A DNA stretch of 64,000 nt from Saccharopolyspora erythraea (GCF_018141105.1 NZ_CP054839.1:3968001-4032000); one strand, 5' to 3'; shown: positions 8,871 to 19,896, counted from the first letter of the stretch. A program made the numbers and translations. The notes: generated by a model from the letters alone, not told the origin.

Positions 8871-10372
8871 CAGTCCGGCCGCCCCAGCCGCTTGACCTCC
8901 AGGGGCCGCACGGCCGGACCCTCCAGGACCGCGCCGTCGACGTCGAACCGGGAACCGTGGCACGGGCAGTCCCAACTGCGCTCAGCGGCGTTGAACCGCA
9001 CCAGGCAACCGAGGTGCGTGCAACGCAGACCGACTCCGTGCAGCACGCCGTCCTCGCCCCGGTAGACCCCGGTCAGCTCCGCGCCCTCGCGCGCCACCCG
9101 CGCCTGGCCATGCGGAACCTCGCCCGGCAGGTCGACCTGGGAGCGGGTGAAGCGGTCGCGGACGAAGTCGGCCCCCGCACCGAGGTTCATCCTGGCCAGC
9201 TCGATCGCCGAGCAGGGCGAGAAGCGGTTCGGCGAGAGCGCGTCGGCCCAGTCGTTGTGCCGCCCGCCGATCAGGTCGTCGAGCACGGTGGCGGCGAAGG
9301 TGCCGCCGGTCAGTCCCCACTTCATGAACCCGGTAGCCACGAAGACCCGCGACGACCACGGTGTGTAGTGGCCGACCATGGGGAAGCGGTCGTAGGGCGT
9401 GGGGTCCTGGGCGGACCACCGGTGCGTGACCGCCTCGACCTCCCAGTGCTCGCGGGCGAAGTCCTCCAGGCGCTGGTAGACCTCCGGACCCACACCGGTG
9501 TGGCCGGTAGGGTGCCCCTCGCCGCACACCACCAGGTGGTTCCCGTACGAGCGGACCGACCGCTTCGGCGTCCCCGCGTTGATCGAAAGGTCCTGCGGTG
9601 GCGTGCCGCGCACGCGGGCGGCCACGCAGTACGAGCGCTGCGGTTCGAGCCTGGCGAAGAACGCGCCACGGTCCCAGACCGGGTAGTGGGTGGCGACGAC
9701 GACCTGGTCGGCCACGACCGCACCGCGCTGCGCGACGACGCGGCACGGCGAGCCCTCCTCCAGTTCCAGCGCCCGGCTGTGCTCGAACACGTCGCTGCCG
9801 TCGCCGGCGACCGCACGGGCCAGCCCGATCACGTAGCTGACCGGCTGGAACTCCACCTGCTCGGCCAGCCGCAGCGCTCCGGCCACCGGGAACGGCAGGT
9901 CGGTGTCGCTGCCGAACACCGTGTCGAGCCCGGCGTCCCGGGTGGCGTCGGCCTCCTCCTCGAGGGCGGCGAGGTCCTCGAGGGTGGCGTAGGTGCACGC
10001 CGGCCTCCGCCGCAGGTCGCACGAGATGTGCTCCCGCTCGGCGATCCGCGCGATCTCCTCCACCGCGTACGTGCTCGCCGCGGCGTAGACCTCGGCGGCC
10101 TCGGCGCCGCGGTGGGCGCGGACCGCGCTGTACACAGTGGACTGCAAGGCGGTCGCCTTGGCGGTGTTGTTGCCGGTGGCACCGGCGGCCACGCGCTCGG
10201 CCTCCACCACGGCCACCCGCGCGCCGCCGCGCTTGAGCCGCAGCGCGGTGGTGAGCCCGGCGATCCCGCCGCCCACGACCGCCACGTCGTAGCGCCGCTC
10301 GCCGCGCAGCTCCGGGAAGTCCGGCCGGTCGGCCTCCAGCCACAGCGACGCGTCCGCCGCACCATCGTCCAT
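8870..10372 (-). CDS. FAD-dependent oxidoreductase with C-terminal Rieske domain
   Basis: The 500-residue protein joins a DadA/glycine-oxidase-type FAD domain to a Rieske [2Fe-2S] domain. The dinucleotide-binding GGGIAG is at residues 34-39, followed by the VVEAE motif. Near the C-terminus CTHLGC and CPCHGSRF give the two-Cys two-His Rieske ligands. Such fusions are thought to oxidise amines or amino acids and pass electrons through the cluster, but the substrate here is unknown. It is first in a three-gene operon. The -10-like GGGTAC lies only about ten bases before the ATG and no ribosome site is seen, so the transcript may be nearly leaderless. Confidence 0.88.
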   Translation of the reverse strand: MDDGAADASLWLEADRPDFPELRGERRYDVAVVGGGIAGLTTALRLKRGGARVAVVEAERVAAGATGNNTAKATALQSTVYSAVRAHRGAEAAEVYAAASTYAVEEIARIAEREHISCDLRRRPACTYATLEDLAALEEEADATRDAGLDTVFGSDTDLPFPVAGALRLAEQVEFQPVSYVIGLARAVAGDGSDVFEHSRALELEEGSPCRVVAQRGAVVADQVVVATHYPVWDRGAFFARLEPQRSYCVAARVRGTPPQDLSINAGTPKRSVRSYGNHLVVCGEGHPTGHTGVGPEVYQRLEDFAREHWEVEAVTHRWSAQDPTPYDRFPMVGHYTPWSSRVFVATGFMKWGLTGGTFAATVLDDLIGGRHNDWADALSPNRFSPCSAIELARMNLGAGADFVRDRFTRSQVDLPGEVPHGQARVAREGAELTGVYRGEDGVLHGVGLRCTHLGCLVRFNAAERSWDCPCHGSRFDVDGAVLEGPAVRPLEVKRLGRPD

Positions 10373-10382
10373 GGTGGGATAG

Positions 10383-10408
10383 GTACCCCGCGCCCGGTGC
10401 GACTATGC
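10383..10408 (-). promoter_or_regulatory. SigB/SigF-like promoter of the Rieske/FAD operon
   Basis: Read on the minus strand, GCAT (10408-10405) and GGGTAC (10388-10383) are spaced by 16 bases. The first seven bases (GCATAGT) are identical to those of the site at 28551-28576. The expected start of transcription is a few bases before the ATG at 10372. Confidence 0.5.
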
Positions 10409-10443
10409 GTGACGACGGGCCGCCTCGCCCCGTCGAGTCGGCG

Positions 10444-10677
10444 TCACACCGTTCGCGTGTGCGGCACGCCCGAGTCGAGGGTGCGCACGAGACGTTCGGT
10501 CGCGCGCCTGGCCTCGGGGATCGACTGCAGCACCCATCCGTGGAACATGCCCGGGTACTCCTCGTAGTCGATGCCCGCGCCGCGCTCGGCGGCGAGCCCC
10601 CGCAGCCGCCTGGCGTCGCTCAGCAGCACGTCGCGGGCGCCGGCCAGCACCGTCATCGGAGCCAGCCGGTCGAACTA
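10444..10677 (-). pseudogene. Truncated alpha/beta-hydrolase (esterase/lipase) remnant
   Basis: The frame encodes about 75 residues matching the C-terminal quarter of hormone-sensitive-lipase-type esterases: RLAPMTVLAGARDVLLSDA, with the catalytic-type Asp, and YPGMFHGW with the catalytic-type His. The oxyanion HGGG and nucleophile GxSxG regions are absent. Upstream in this frame there is a stop at about 10677. The lost 5' part is replaced by 75 bases of unrelated sequence followed by the dispersed repeat at 10751-10835. The simplest reading is a gene cut by a rearrangement or an inserted and partly lost element. The remnant is unlikely to be active. Confidence 0.7.
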
Positions 10678-10750
10678 CCCGTCGAGACACCGCCGCAAAC
10701 GACCACGCGGGTCTGCAGTCCTGCGCCGACCACGGAACGTGCCGAACCTT

Positions 10751-10832
10751 CGTCGGTCGGAGATCCCGGAGCGAGGAGGCGACTGAGGTTCCGCCAGGCG
10801 ACCCACTACGCAAGCCGCATCCGGAACATGTC

Positions 10833-10835
<3 letters not shown>
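10751..10835 (-). repeat. 85-bp dispersed repeat, copy A
   Basis: The reverse complement of this stretch matches 22089-22173 at 77 of 85 positions, and seven of the eight differences are C/T changes. The core TTGCGTAGTGGGTCGCCTGG is identical in both. In this orientation the repeat begins with the TAG that serves as the stop codon of the reductase gene at 10833-12860. It may be an insertion-sequence end, a miniature element, or a conserved small repeat. It lies next to the truncated esterase gene. Confidence 0.75.
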
Positions 10836-13426
<2,591 letters not shown>

Positions 13427-13440
13427 GACCGGGAACCTAG

Positions 13441-13473
13441 TATGCATCAAGTTGCAATGCAACAGTGTGCATA
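13441..13473. promoter_or_regulatory. Candidate PadR operator
   Basis: A 33-base dyad centred on one A. The inner arms GTTGCA/TGCAAC and the outer arms TATGCA/TGCATA are perfect; only four bases between them do not pair. It lies 15 bases upstream of the PadR start codon, where an autoregulatory site is expected. It is AT-rich against its surroundings. Confidence 0.7.
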
Positions 13474-13477
13474 AAGA

Positions 13478-13519
13478 AGAGGTCTCCCGCGAGCCCGTCG
13501 CGGTCCGCGGGAGACCTCT
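13478..13519 (-). terminator. Terminator of the serine protease gene
   Basis: A perfect 14-base stem (13478-13491 with 13506-13519) and a 14-base loop, starting 12 bases past the protease stop codon. On the minus strand a T-rich run (TCTTCTTTA) follows. It also separates the protease gene from the PadR promoter. Confidence 0.85.
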
Positions 13520-13531
13520 GCCGTCGTGCGC

Positions 13532-14383
13532 TCAGCGCGCGGAGGCGACCTGACCGCCGGTGTGCTGGGCGATCCAGTCCTTGTACGCCGTCACGTCGGT
13601 GTAGATGCCGGCGTGCTCGGGGCAGTTGGCGCTCTGGCCGCGGCTGGTGGCGCCCACCAGCGTCCAGCGGTCGCCCGCCTTGACCACGGCCGGACCGCCC
13701 GAGTCCCCGAAGCACGCGCTCGCGGCGCCGCCCTTGTTGTCCATGCACAGCTCGCTGGCCTCGTCGAAGCCCGAGTCCGGCACCGCGCGGCACGCCTGGT
13801 CCTCGGCGATGGTGGTGTCGAGCTGCTGCAGCTTGACCGGGGCATCGCCGCAGCCGCGCTCCGGGCAGGTCAGCCCCCAGCCGATCTCGCGCACCTCCGC
13901 GCCAGCCTTCGGCGACTCGGCGGCGATCTCGACCGGGGCGGCCTGCACGGGCTTGGCCAGGTGCACCAGCGCGACGTCGAAGTTGCCGGACCCGGTCCAG
14001 CTCCACTTCTCGTGCGGGACGAACTTGTCCACCTCGACGACCTCGCCGCCCTGGGTCCGGTCGGTGGTGCCGATCCGGTACTGCCACTGCGACGGGTCGT
14101 GCGGCTGGTTGTTGCTGGAGTCGGTGACGCAGTGCGCCGCGGTGACCAGCCACTCCGGGCTGATCACGGCGGCGCCGCAGTTGTGCTCGCCGTCCTTGGT
14201 CTGCATCCCGGCCATGAAGGCGTAGGTCTCGGTCGCGTCCTGCCCGCCGACGATGAACGGCTGGGCGCCGCCCGCGCCCGGTGCGGCCACCGCCGATCCC
14301 GCGGTCAGCGCGGTCGCGGCGGAAGCGGCCAGCAGAGCTGCGACGATCGATCGCTTGCCCAAAGGAGCTCTCCCTCTTCCCAC
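13532..14383 (-). CDS. Secreted trypsin-fold (S1) serine protease
   Basis: The 283-residue protein has a signal peptide (hydrophobic VAALLAASAATALTAG, residues 14-29, with AVA-AP as cleavage region), a short pro-segment and an IVGG start of the mature enzyme at 44-47. The triad is H84 (TAAHC), D136 (NFDVALV) and S228 (GDSGGP). Six residues before the catalytic Ser, where trypsin has Asp, there is Ser222, so cleavage after aromatic or small residues is likelier than after Arg/Lys. Six Cys are present for disulfides. GTG at 14383 follows a GAAGGA site; TTG at 14362 is an alternative start with its own site. It is transcribed alone with a strong terminator. Confidence 0.88.
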   Translation of the reverse strand: MGRGRAPLGKRSIVAALLAASAATALTAGSAVAAPGAGGAQPFIVGGQDATETYAFMAGMQTKDGEHNCGAAVISPEWLVTAAHCVTDSSNNQPHDPSQWQYRIGTTDRTQGGEVVEVDKFVPHEKWSWTGSGNFDVALVHLAKPVQAAPVEIAAESPKAGAEVREIGWGLTCPERGCGDAPVKLQQLDTTIAEDQACRAVPDSGFDEASELCMDNKGGAASACFGDSGGPAVVKAGDRWTLVGATSRGQSANCPEHAGIYTDVTAYKDWIAQHTGGQVASAR

Positions 14384-14631
14384 GCTCGGCGTCCTTCACC
14401 GAGCGGGTACGGAGGCTAAAAGATCTTCACTCGATCGGGCTACCCGCGAAAGTGCGGCGGGCTGTGGACTTTCGTCGGGCAAAGTGGCGGGCGGAGGGCG
14501 CCCGGAGGATGACTACCCGAGGATGACGAGACCGGGCGCCGACGGTGCATGCGCAAGGGAATCCCGTGGGTCTTCTGGGCTGCCACAGCGACCCGGAAAA
14601 CTCACGGCTGGGGCGGCGACGTCGGCCGGGG

Positions 14632-15627
14632 TCACTCCTGCGCCGCGGTTTGGGGAGGGCGCCGGGTGGCCCGTTCCAGCAGGGCGTCGGCGGCCTCGGC
14701 GTCGGTGATCAGGGTGGTGACGATGCCCGAGCGCAGCACCGCGTCGATCGCGGCCGCCTTCGGCTCGGTGTAACCCAGCGCGACCACTTCCGGGACTCGG
14801 CGCAGCTCCTCCTGGGTGATCGCCAGCACGTGGTGCGCCAGTCCGGTCGAGAGCGCGTTGCCCTCGGCGTCGAACAGCCGGGCCGCGACCTCGGCCGTGG
14901 CCCCGCGACGCCCGATCGCCTCGCGCTCGGCCGGGCTCAACGCGTCGTAGACCGTGGACTCGCCCTCCTGCCACGCCCCGATGCTCACCACCGCCTTGGT
15001 CAGCTGCCGGAACCGGGCGAAGGTCTCGGCGATGCCGGGCTGCTCGCGCAGGATCTGCGCGGTGCGCCGGTCGGGCAGCACCAGCGGGCCGTAGATCGGG
15101 TACGCCTGGCCGCCGGTGGCGGCCGCGACCCGGTTGACGGTCTCCACCGAGCGGTCGCGCATGTCCATGCCCGCCTGCACCCCGCACAGCTGCACGATCG
15201 GGCAGCTCGGCAGCGAGCGGATCGACTCGGCCATCGCGTTGACCGACCGTGCCCAGGAAAGCCCGATCACATCGTCGGAGGTGACGATCTCGGAGAGCAG
15301 TTCGGCGGCCAGCGCGCCGATCCGCCTGCGCCGCTCGGGCCGTTCCTCGTCCGTGTGCGCTCGGTTGAGCACGAGCACCTGCCGCAGCCCGTAGGCGGAC
15401 CGGATCTCGTCGGAGAGCGGCACGTCGATCGGGTAGGGCATGTCGAACTCGATCCGGATCAGTCCGCTCTCCTGAGCTGCTGAGATTATGCGGGCGACCT
15501 TGAACCGGCTGATCCCGAACTCCTCGGCGATCTCCAGCTTGGACTGCCCCTGGAGGTAGAACCGGCGCGCGATGGCGGCGGCGGTGATGGTCTCGCCGAG
15601 CCCGGGAGTGGGTGAGTTCCTGCTCAT
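14632..15627 (-). CDS. SorC/DeoR-type sugar-binding transcriptional regulator
   Basis: The 331-residue protein has an N-terminal helix-turn-helix (SKLEIAEEFGISRFKVARII, residues 29-48) and a C-terminal sugar-phosphate-binding domain of the SorC family, with the VGIxxG-like segment replaced by IGLSWARSVNAMAESI. Family members respond to phosphorylated sugars or polyols and control the adjacent uptake and dehydrogenase operon. Here that operon (15751-21105) is divergent. The ATG at 15627 sits inside one of three GCTC-N4-GAGC repeats, so it probably regulates its own gene. The longer upstream frame overlaps the dehydrogenase and is rejected. Confidence 0.88.
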   Translation of the reverse strand: MSRNSPTPGLGETITAAAIARRFYLQGQSKLEIAEEFGISRFKVARIISAAQESGLIRIEFDMPYPIDVPLSDEIRSAYGLRQVLVLNRAHTDEERPERRRRIGALAAELLSEIVTSDDVIGLSWARSVNAMAESIRSLPSCPIVQLCGVQAGMDMRDRSVETVNRVAAATGGQAYPIYGPLVLPDRRTAQILREQPGIAETFARFRQLTKAVVSIGAWQEGESTVYDALSPAEREAIGRRGATAEVAARLFDAEGNALSTGLAHHVLAITQEELRRVPEVVALGYTEPKAAAIDAVLRSGIVTTLITDAEAADALLERATRRPPQTAAQE

Positions 15628-15738
15628 ATGAGCACAATAGCATTGAAATCCCCCGGAAAGGTTGACGTAACTCCGGGCTGTGTCTTCAATTCTCGACATG
15701 TTGCGAGGGCGCTCGCTCACGTGAGTGCTCAAACGAGC
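15622..15738. promoter_or_regulatory. Divergent promoter region with three SorC-operator-like repeats
   Basis: The motif GCTC-N4-GAGC occurs at 15622-15633 (a perfect 12-base palindrome over the regulator's start codon), at 15727-15738, and as GCTCACGTGAGT (one mismatch) at 15715-15726. The last two are adjacent and end 12 bases before the dehydrogenase ATG. The repeated half-site points to binding by the SorC-family protein and coordinated control of both transcripts. Confidence 0.65.
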
Positions 15739-15750
15739 GGGAGGAGTGGC

Positions 15751-16755
15751 ATGCGAGCCGCGATCGTTGACCGGCCCGGTTCGGTCCGGGTGGGCGACGT
15801 GCAGGACCCCAGTCCGGGGGAGCGGGACGTGGTGATCAAGGTCGGTGCGTGCGGCATCTGCGGCACGGACCTGCACATCGCCGACGGGCACTTCCCGCCC
15901 ACCCCGTATCCGATCGTGCCCGGGCACGAGTTCGCGGGTGAGGTGGTCGAGCTCGGGTCCGAGGCCCCGGGCGACTTCCGGATCGGCGACCGCGTGGCGG
16001 TGGACCCGTCGCTGTTCTGCGGCTACTGCACCCCCTGCCGTTCCGGGCACGGCAACCTCTGCGCGAACTGGAACGCCACGGGCGACACCGTCAACGGTGC
16101 GTTCGCCGAGTACGTGTCGGTACCCGCCGCGACCTGCTACCGGATGCCCGACGAGATGACCTGGGAGCAGGGCGCGCTGGTCGAGCCGGTGTCGTGCGCG
16201 GTGCACGGCGTGCGCCAGATCGGCGTGGAGGCCGGTGAGCGCTTCCTGGTCGTCGGCGCGGGCACGATGGGCCTGCTGATGCAGCAGCTCTTGCAGCGCG
16301 GCGGCGCCCACGTCACGGTCGTCGACCGCAACACCGCGCGGCTGGGCCGGGCGAGCAGGCTGGGCGCGGTGGCCGTGGCCGGCGATGTCGCCGAGCTGGA
16401 CGGCGAGCGCTTCGACGCCGCGGTGGACTGCACCGGGGCGGCCCCCGCGATCGAGGCCGCCTTCGACTCGCTGCGCCGCGGCGGCCGGCTGCTCGTGTTC
16501 GGCGTCGCCCCTGCCGAGGCCAGGGTGTCGCTGTCGCCGTTCCGCATCTACAACGACGAGATCACCATCGTCGGCTCGATGGCGGTGCTGCACAGCTACG
16601 GCGCGGCGCTGGACCTGGTGGCATCGGGTGCGGTGAACACGGACGAGCTGCTCACCGACCGGCTGACTCTGGAGGACTTCCCCAAGGCGCTGGAACTGAT
16701 GCGCAGCGGTGCGGGACTGAAGGTGCAGGTGCTACCGGGAGGTGTCGATGCGTAG
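15751..16755 (+). CDS. Zinc-dependent medium-chain alcohol/polyol dehydrogenase
   Basis: A 334-residue enzyme of the sorbitol/threonine dehydrogenase group. Catalytic zinc ligands are C37 (GICGTD), H59 and E60 (GHE). Structural zinc is held by C90, C93, C96 and C104. The NAD-binding motif VVGAGTMGLL lies near residue 167. It should oxidise a sugar alcohol to a ketose with NAD+, as the first catabolic step after uptake by the transporter encoded next to it. The ATG follows GGGAGGAG. It overlaps the lipoprotein gene by eight bases. Substrate among polyols is not determined. Confidence 0.9.
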   Translation: MRAAIVDRPGSVRVGDVQDPSPGERDVVIKVGACGICGTDLHIADGHFPPTPYPIVPGHEFAGEVVELGSEAPGDFRIGDRVAVDPSLFCGYCTPCRSGHGNLCANWNATGDTVNGAFAEYVSVPAATCYRMPDEMTWEQGALVEPVSCAVHGVRQIGVEAGERFLVVGAGTMGLLMQQLLQRGGAHVTVVDRNTARLGRASRLGAVAVAGDVAELDGERFDAAVDCTGAAPAIEAAFDSLRRGGRLLVFGVAPAEARVSLSPFRIYNDEITIVGSMAVLHSYGAALDLVASGAVNTDELLTDRLTLEDFPKALELMRSGAGLKVQVLPGGVDA

Positions 16756-18103
16756 CAGGCGGCGGAACCCAGTGCTGGCGCTGCTCGCGGTGGCGGCACT
16801 GCTGATGCTCACCGGGTGCGCGGGCGCCGGGGCGCTCGGTGCGGGCGGGCGGACACTGGTCGTGGCGATCGTGTCGAACCCGCAGATGGAGGACGCGGTC
16901 GCGCTGGCGGACCGGTTCGAACGCGAGAACCCGGGCATCCACCTGAAGTTCGTGCAGCTGCCCGAGAACCAGGCGCGCGCCAAGATCACCTCGTCCACCG
17001 CCACCGAGGGCGGCGAGTTCGACGTGGTGATGATCAGCAACTACGAGACCCAGCAGTGGGCGGCCAACGGCTGGCTGGAGAACCTGCAGCCCTACATCGA
17101 CGCCAGCCCCGGCTACGACCCCGACGACTTCATCCCCAGCATCCGCGACTCGCTGTCCTACCAGGGCGCGATGCACGCCGTGCCGTTCTACGGCGAGTCC
17201 TCGTTCCTGACCTACCGCAAGGACCTCTTCGACCGCGCCGGGCTGAAGATGCCCGAGCGGCCGACCTGGCGGCAGGTCGCGGAGTTCGCCGCGAAGCTCG
17301 ACGACGACAAGGCGGGCGTCGCCGGGATCTGCCTGCGCGGCAAGCCCGGCTGGGGCGAGAGCCTGGCGCCGTTCACCACCGTCGCCAACACCTTCGGGGC
17401 CCGCTACTTCGACGAGAACTGGAACGCGCAGCTGACCTCGCCGGAGTTCCGGGCGGCCGCGGAGTTCTACGTGAACCTGGTGCGCGAGCACGGCGAGGTC
17501 GGCGCCTCCAGCGCCGGGTTCTCCGAGTGCGGCACGCGCTACGCCCAGGGGCAGGCCGCGATGTGGTACGACGCCACCGTCATGGCCGGCACCAACGAGG
17601 ACCCCACCAGCAGCAAGGTCGTGGGCAAGTCCGGGTACGTGGCCGCGCCGGTGGAGCGCACGCCCGACAGCGGCTGGCTCTACACGTGGTCGCTGGCGAT
17701 GCCGAAGGTCGCCGAGGACAAGGACGCCGCGTGGCGGTTCATGCGGTGGATGACCGACAAGCGGTTCGTGCGGGAGGTCGGCACGACCTTCGGCTGGAAC
17801 CGGGTGCCGCCGGGCTGCCGGCTGTCGACCTACCAGATCCCCGAGTACCAGCAGGCCGCGCAGGCTTACGCCCAGCCCACCCTCGACGGGATCAACCGCG
17901 CCACCCAGGCCAACACCATGACCCGTCCGGTGCCCTACCCGGGCATCCAGTTCGCGGGCATCCCGGAGTTCCAGGACCTGGGCACCCGCGTGAGCCAGCA
18001 GCTCTCCGCCGCCGTGGCCGGACAGATCTCGGTCGACGAGGCGCTGCGGCAGTCCCAGGAGTACGCCGAGACCGTCGGCGAGTCGTACCGGGAGACGAGA
18101 TGA
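16748..18103 (+). CDS. ABC transporter sugar/polyol-binding lipoprotein
   Basis: The 451-residue protein starts with a lipoprotein signal (LLMLTGC, lipid-anchored C24) followed by an extracellular solute-binding protein family 1 fold: FERENPGIHLKFVQLP, YEGESSFLTYRKDLF-like and WRFMRWMTDKRF segments. Close relatives are mannitol/sorbitol-binding proteins. It captures substrate outside the membrane for the permeases encoded downstream. The ATG at 16748 follows GGGAGG by six bases; a GTG six bases earlier is less likely. ATGA overlap with the first permease gene shows tight operon structure. Confidence 0.9.
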   Translation: MRSRRRNPVLALLAVAALLMLTGCAGAGALGAGGRTLVVAIVSNPQMEDAVALADRFERENPGIHLKFVQLPENQARAKITSSTATEGGEFDVVMISNYETQQWAANGWLENLQPYIDASPGYDPDDFIPSIRDSLSYQGAMHAVPFYGESSFLTYRKDLFDRAGLKMPERPTWRQVAEFAAKLDDDKAGVAGICLRGKPGWGESLAPFTTVANTFGARYFDENWNAQLTSPEFRAAAEFYVNLVREHGEVGASSAGFSECGTRYAQGQAAMWYDATVMAGTNEDPTSSKVVGKSGYVAAPVERTPDSGWLYTWSLAMPKVAEDKDAAWRFMRWMTDKRFVREVGTTFGWNRVPPGCRLSTYQIPEYQQAAQAYAQPTLDGINRATQANTMTRPVPYPGIQFAGIPEFQDLGTRVSQQLSAAVAGQISVDEALRQSQEYAETVGESYRETR

Positions 18104-19068
18104 CTCCGACCACCCCCACGACTCCGACCCAGCCCGCGCAGGACGTCGCCGAGCGAACGGGAACCGCAGGACCGCAACCGCGCAAGCAGGCGGGCAAGTG
18201 GTCGGCGACGGCGTGGAAGCGCCGGGCACCGCTGATGCCCGCCCTGCTGTTCACCGTCGTGGTCACCCAGGTGCCGTTCCTGCTCACGGTGTTCTACTCG
18301 TTCCAGTCCTGGAACCTGGTGCGCCCCGGGTCGCGGCACTTCGTCGGGCTGCGCAACTACGTCGACGTCTTCGCCGACAGCCAGTTCCGCGGCGCGATGC
18401 TCAACACGGTGCTGCTGACCGTGGTCTGCGTGCTGGTGGCGCTGCTGCTGGGACTCGGGCTGGCGATGCTGCTCGACCGCCAGTTCGTCGGCAGGGGTGT
18501 GGTGCGCACGCTGCTCATCACCCCGTTCCTGATCCTGCCCGCGGCCGGGGCGCTGCTGTGGAAGACCACGATGTTCGACCCGACCTACGGGCTGCTGAAC
18601 TTCGTCTTCGGCGGTGACACCGACTGGCTGTCGGAGTACCCGCTGGCCTCGGTGATGGCCCAGGTCGTGTGGCAGTGGACGCCGTTCATGATGCTGCTGG
18701 TGCTGGCCGGGCTGCAGGCGCAGTCCCGCGAGGTGCTGGAGGCCGCGCAGGTCGACGGTGCCGGGCGCTGGCGGATCTTCACCTCGATCACGCTGCCGCA
18801 GCTGAGCCGGTACATGCAGCTCGCGGTGCTGCTCGGCGCGATCTACGTCGTCAACAGCTTCGACGCGATCTTCCTGATGACCCAGGGCGGGCCGGGAACC
18901 GCGAGCACCAACCTGCCCTACTACATCTACCAGCGCGCCTTCGAGGGCTTCGACGTCGGGCAGTCCTCGGCGATGGGCGTGATCGTGGTGGTTCTGACCC
19001 TGGTCGTGGCGACCTTCGCGCTGCGACTGATGTTCCGCACCTTCGGGGTGAGCGGGGAGGCGAGATGA
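18100..19068 (+). CDS. ABC transporter permease (MalF-like)
   Basis: A 322-residue inner-membrane protein with a Pro/Thr-rich cytoplasmic N-terminus (about 45 residues) and six membrane spans. The EAA loop that contacts the ATPase is EVLEAAQVDGAGRWRIFTSITLP, with the family's EAAxxDGA core. It pairs with the next gene product to form the channel for the polyol. It overlaps both neighbours by four bases (ATGA). Confidence 0.9.
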   Translation: MTPTTPTTPTQPAQDVAERTGTAGPQPRKQAGKWSATAWKRRAPLMPALLFTVVVTQVPFLLTVFYSFQSWNLVRPGSRHFVGLRNYVDVFADSQFRGAMLNTVLLTVVCVLVALLLGLGLAMLLDRQFVGRGVVRTLLITPFLILPAAGALLWKTTMFDPTYGLLNFVFGGDTDWLSEYPLASVMAQVVWQWTPFMMLLVLAGLQAQSREVLEAAQVDGAGRWRIFTSITLPQLSRYMQLAVLLGAIYVVNSFDAIFLMTQGGPGTASTNLPYYIYQRAFEGFDVGQSSAMGVIVVVLTLVVATFALRLMFRTFGVSGEAR

Positions 19069-19892
19069 GTACGCGTGCCGGCACTCCGCTCGGCCGGTCG
19101 GCGCTGACGGCGTTCACCTGGCTGGTCGCGGTCCTGTTCGTGTTCCCGCTGCTGTGGATGGTGCTGACCTCCTTCAAACAGGAGGCCGACGCCTACACCG
19201 ACCCGCCGCGGCTGGTGTTCACCCCGACGCTGGAGCAGTTCGCCGGGGTCCTGGAGCGCGGGTTCCTGCCCTACCTGGGCAACTCGGCGTTCGTGACCGT
19301 CGTGTCGACGGTGCTGGTGCTGCTGATGGCGGTGCCGGCGTCCTACGCACTGTCGATCGCGGCGGTGCCGGGCACCCGCGACGCGCTCGGTTTCTTCCTG
19401 TCCACCAAGATGCTGCCGATCGTCGCGGCGATCATCCCGCTCTACGTCATCTCGCAGAACCTCAAGCTGCTGGACAACGTCTGGGCGCTGGTCGTGCTCT
19501 ACACCGCGATGAACCTGCCGCTGGCGGTGTGGATGATGCGCTCGTTCTTCCTGGAGGTGCCGAAGGAGATGGTCGAGGCGGGCCGCGTGGACGGCGCGAA
19601 CCTGCCGACGCTGCTGTTCCGGGTGGTGCTGCCGGTGGTCGCGCCCGGCATCGCCGCCACCGCGCTGATCTGCGTGATCTTCTCCTGGACCGAGTTTTTC
19701 TACGCGGTGAACCTCACCGCGGCCCAGGCGGGGACGGTGCCGGTCTTCCTGGTCGGCTTCATCACCAGCGAGGGCCTGTACTGGGCGCAGCTCTCGGCGG
19801 CGGCGCTGCTGGCCTCGCTGCCGGTGATGGTGGTCGGCTGGATCGCCCAGAACCACCTGGTGCGCGGCCTTTCCATGGGCGCGGTGAAGTAA
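19065..19892 (+). CDS. ABC transporter permease (MalG-like)
   Basis: The 275-residue protein has six predicted membrane spans and the MalG-type EAA loop EVPKEMVEAGRVDGANLPTLLF before a final pair of spans, with ISWTEFFYA-like SWTEFFYAVNL near the C-terminus. It forms the second half of the transport channel. It is coupled to the first permease by an ATGA overlap and is followed by three consecutive hairpins before the ATPase gene. Confidence 0.9.
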   Translation: MSTRAGTPLGRSALTAFTWLVAVLFVFPLLWMVLTSFKQEADAYTDPPRLVFTPTLEQFAGVLERGFLPYLGNSAFVTVVSTVLVLLMAVPASYALSIAAVPGTRDALGFFLSTKMLPIVAAIIPLYVISQNLKLLDNVWALVVLYTAMNLPLAVWMMRSFFLEVPKEMVEAGRVDGANLPTLLFRVVLPVVAPGIAATALICVIFSWTEFFYAVNLTAAQAGTVPVFLVGFITSEGLYWAQLSAAALLASLPVMVVGWIAQNHLVRGLSMGAVK

Positions 19893-19896
19893 CCGG

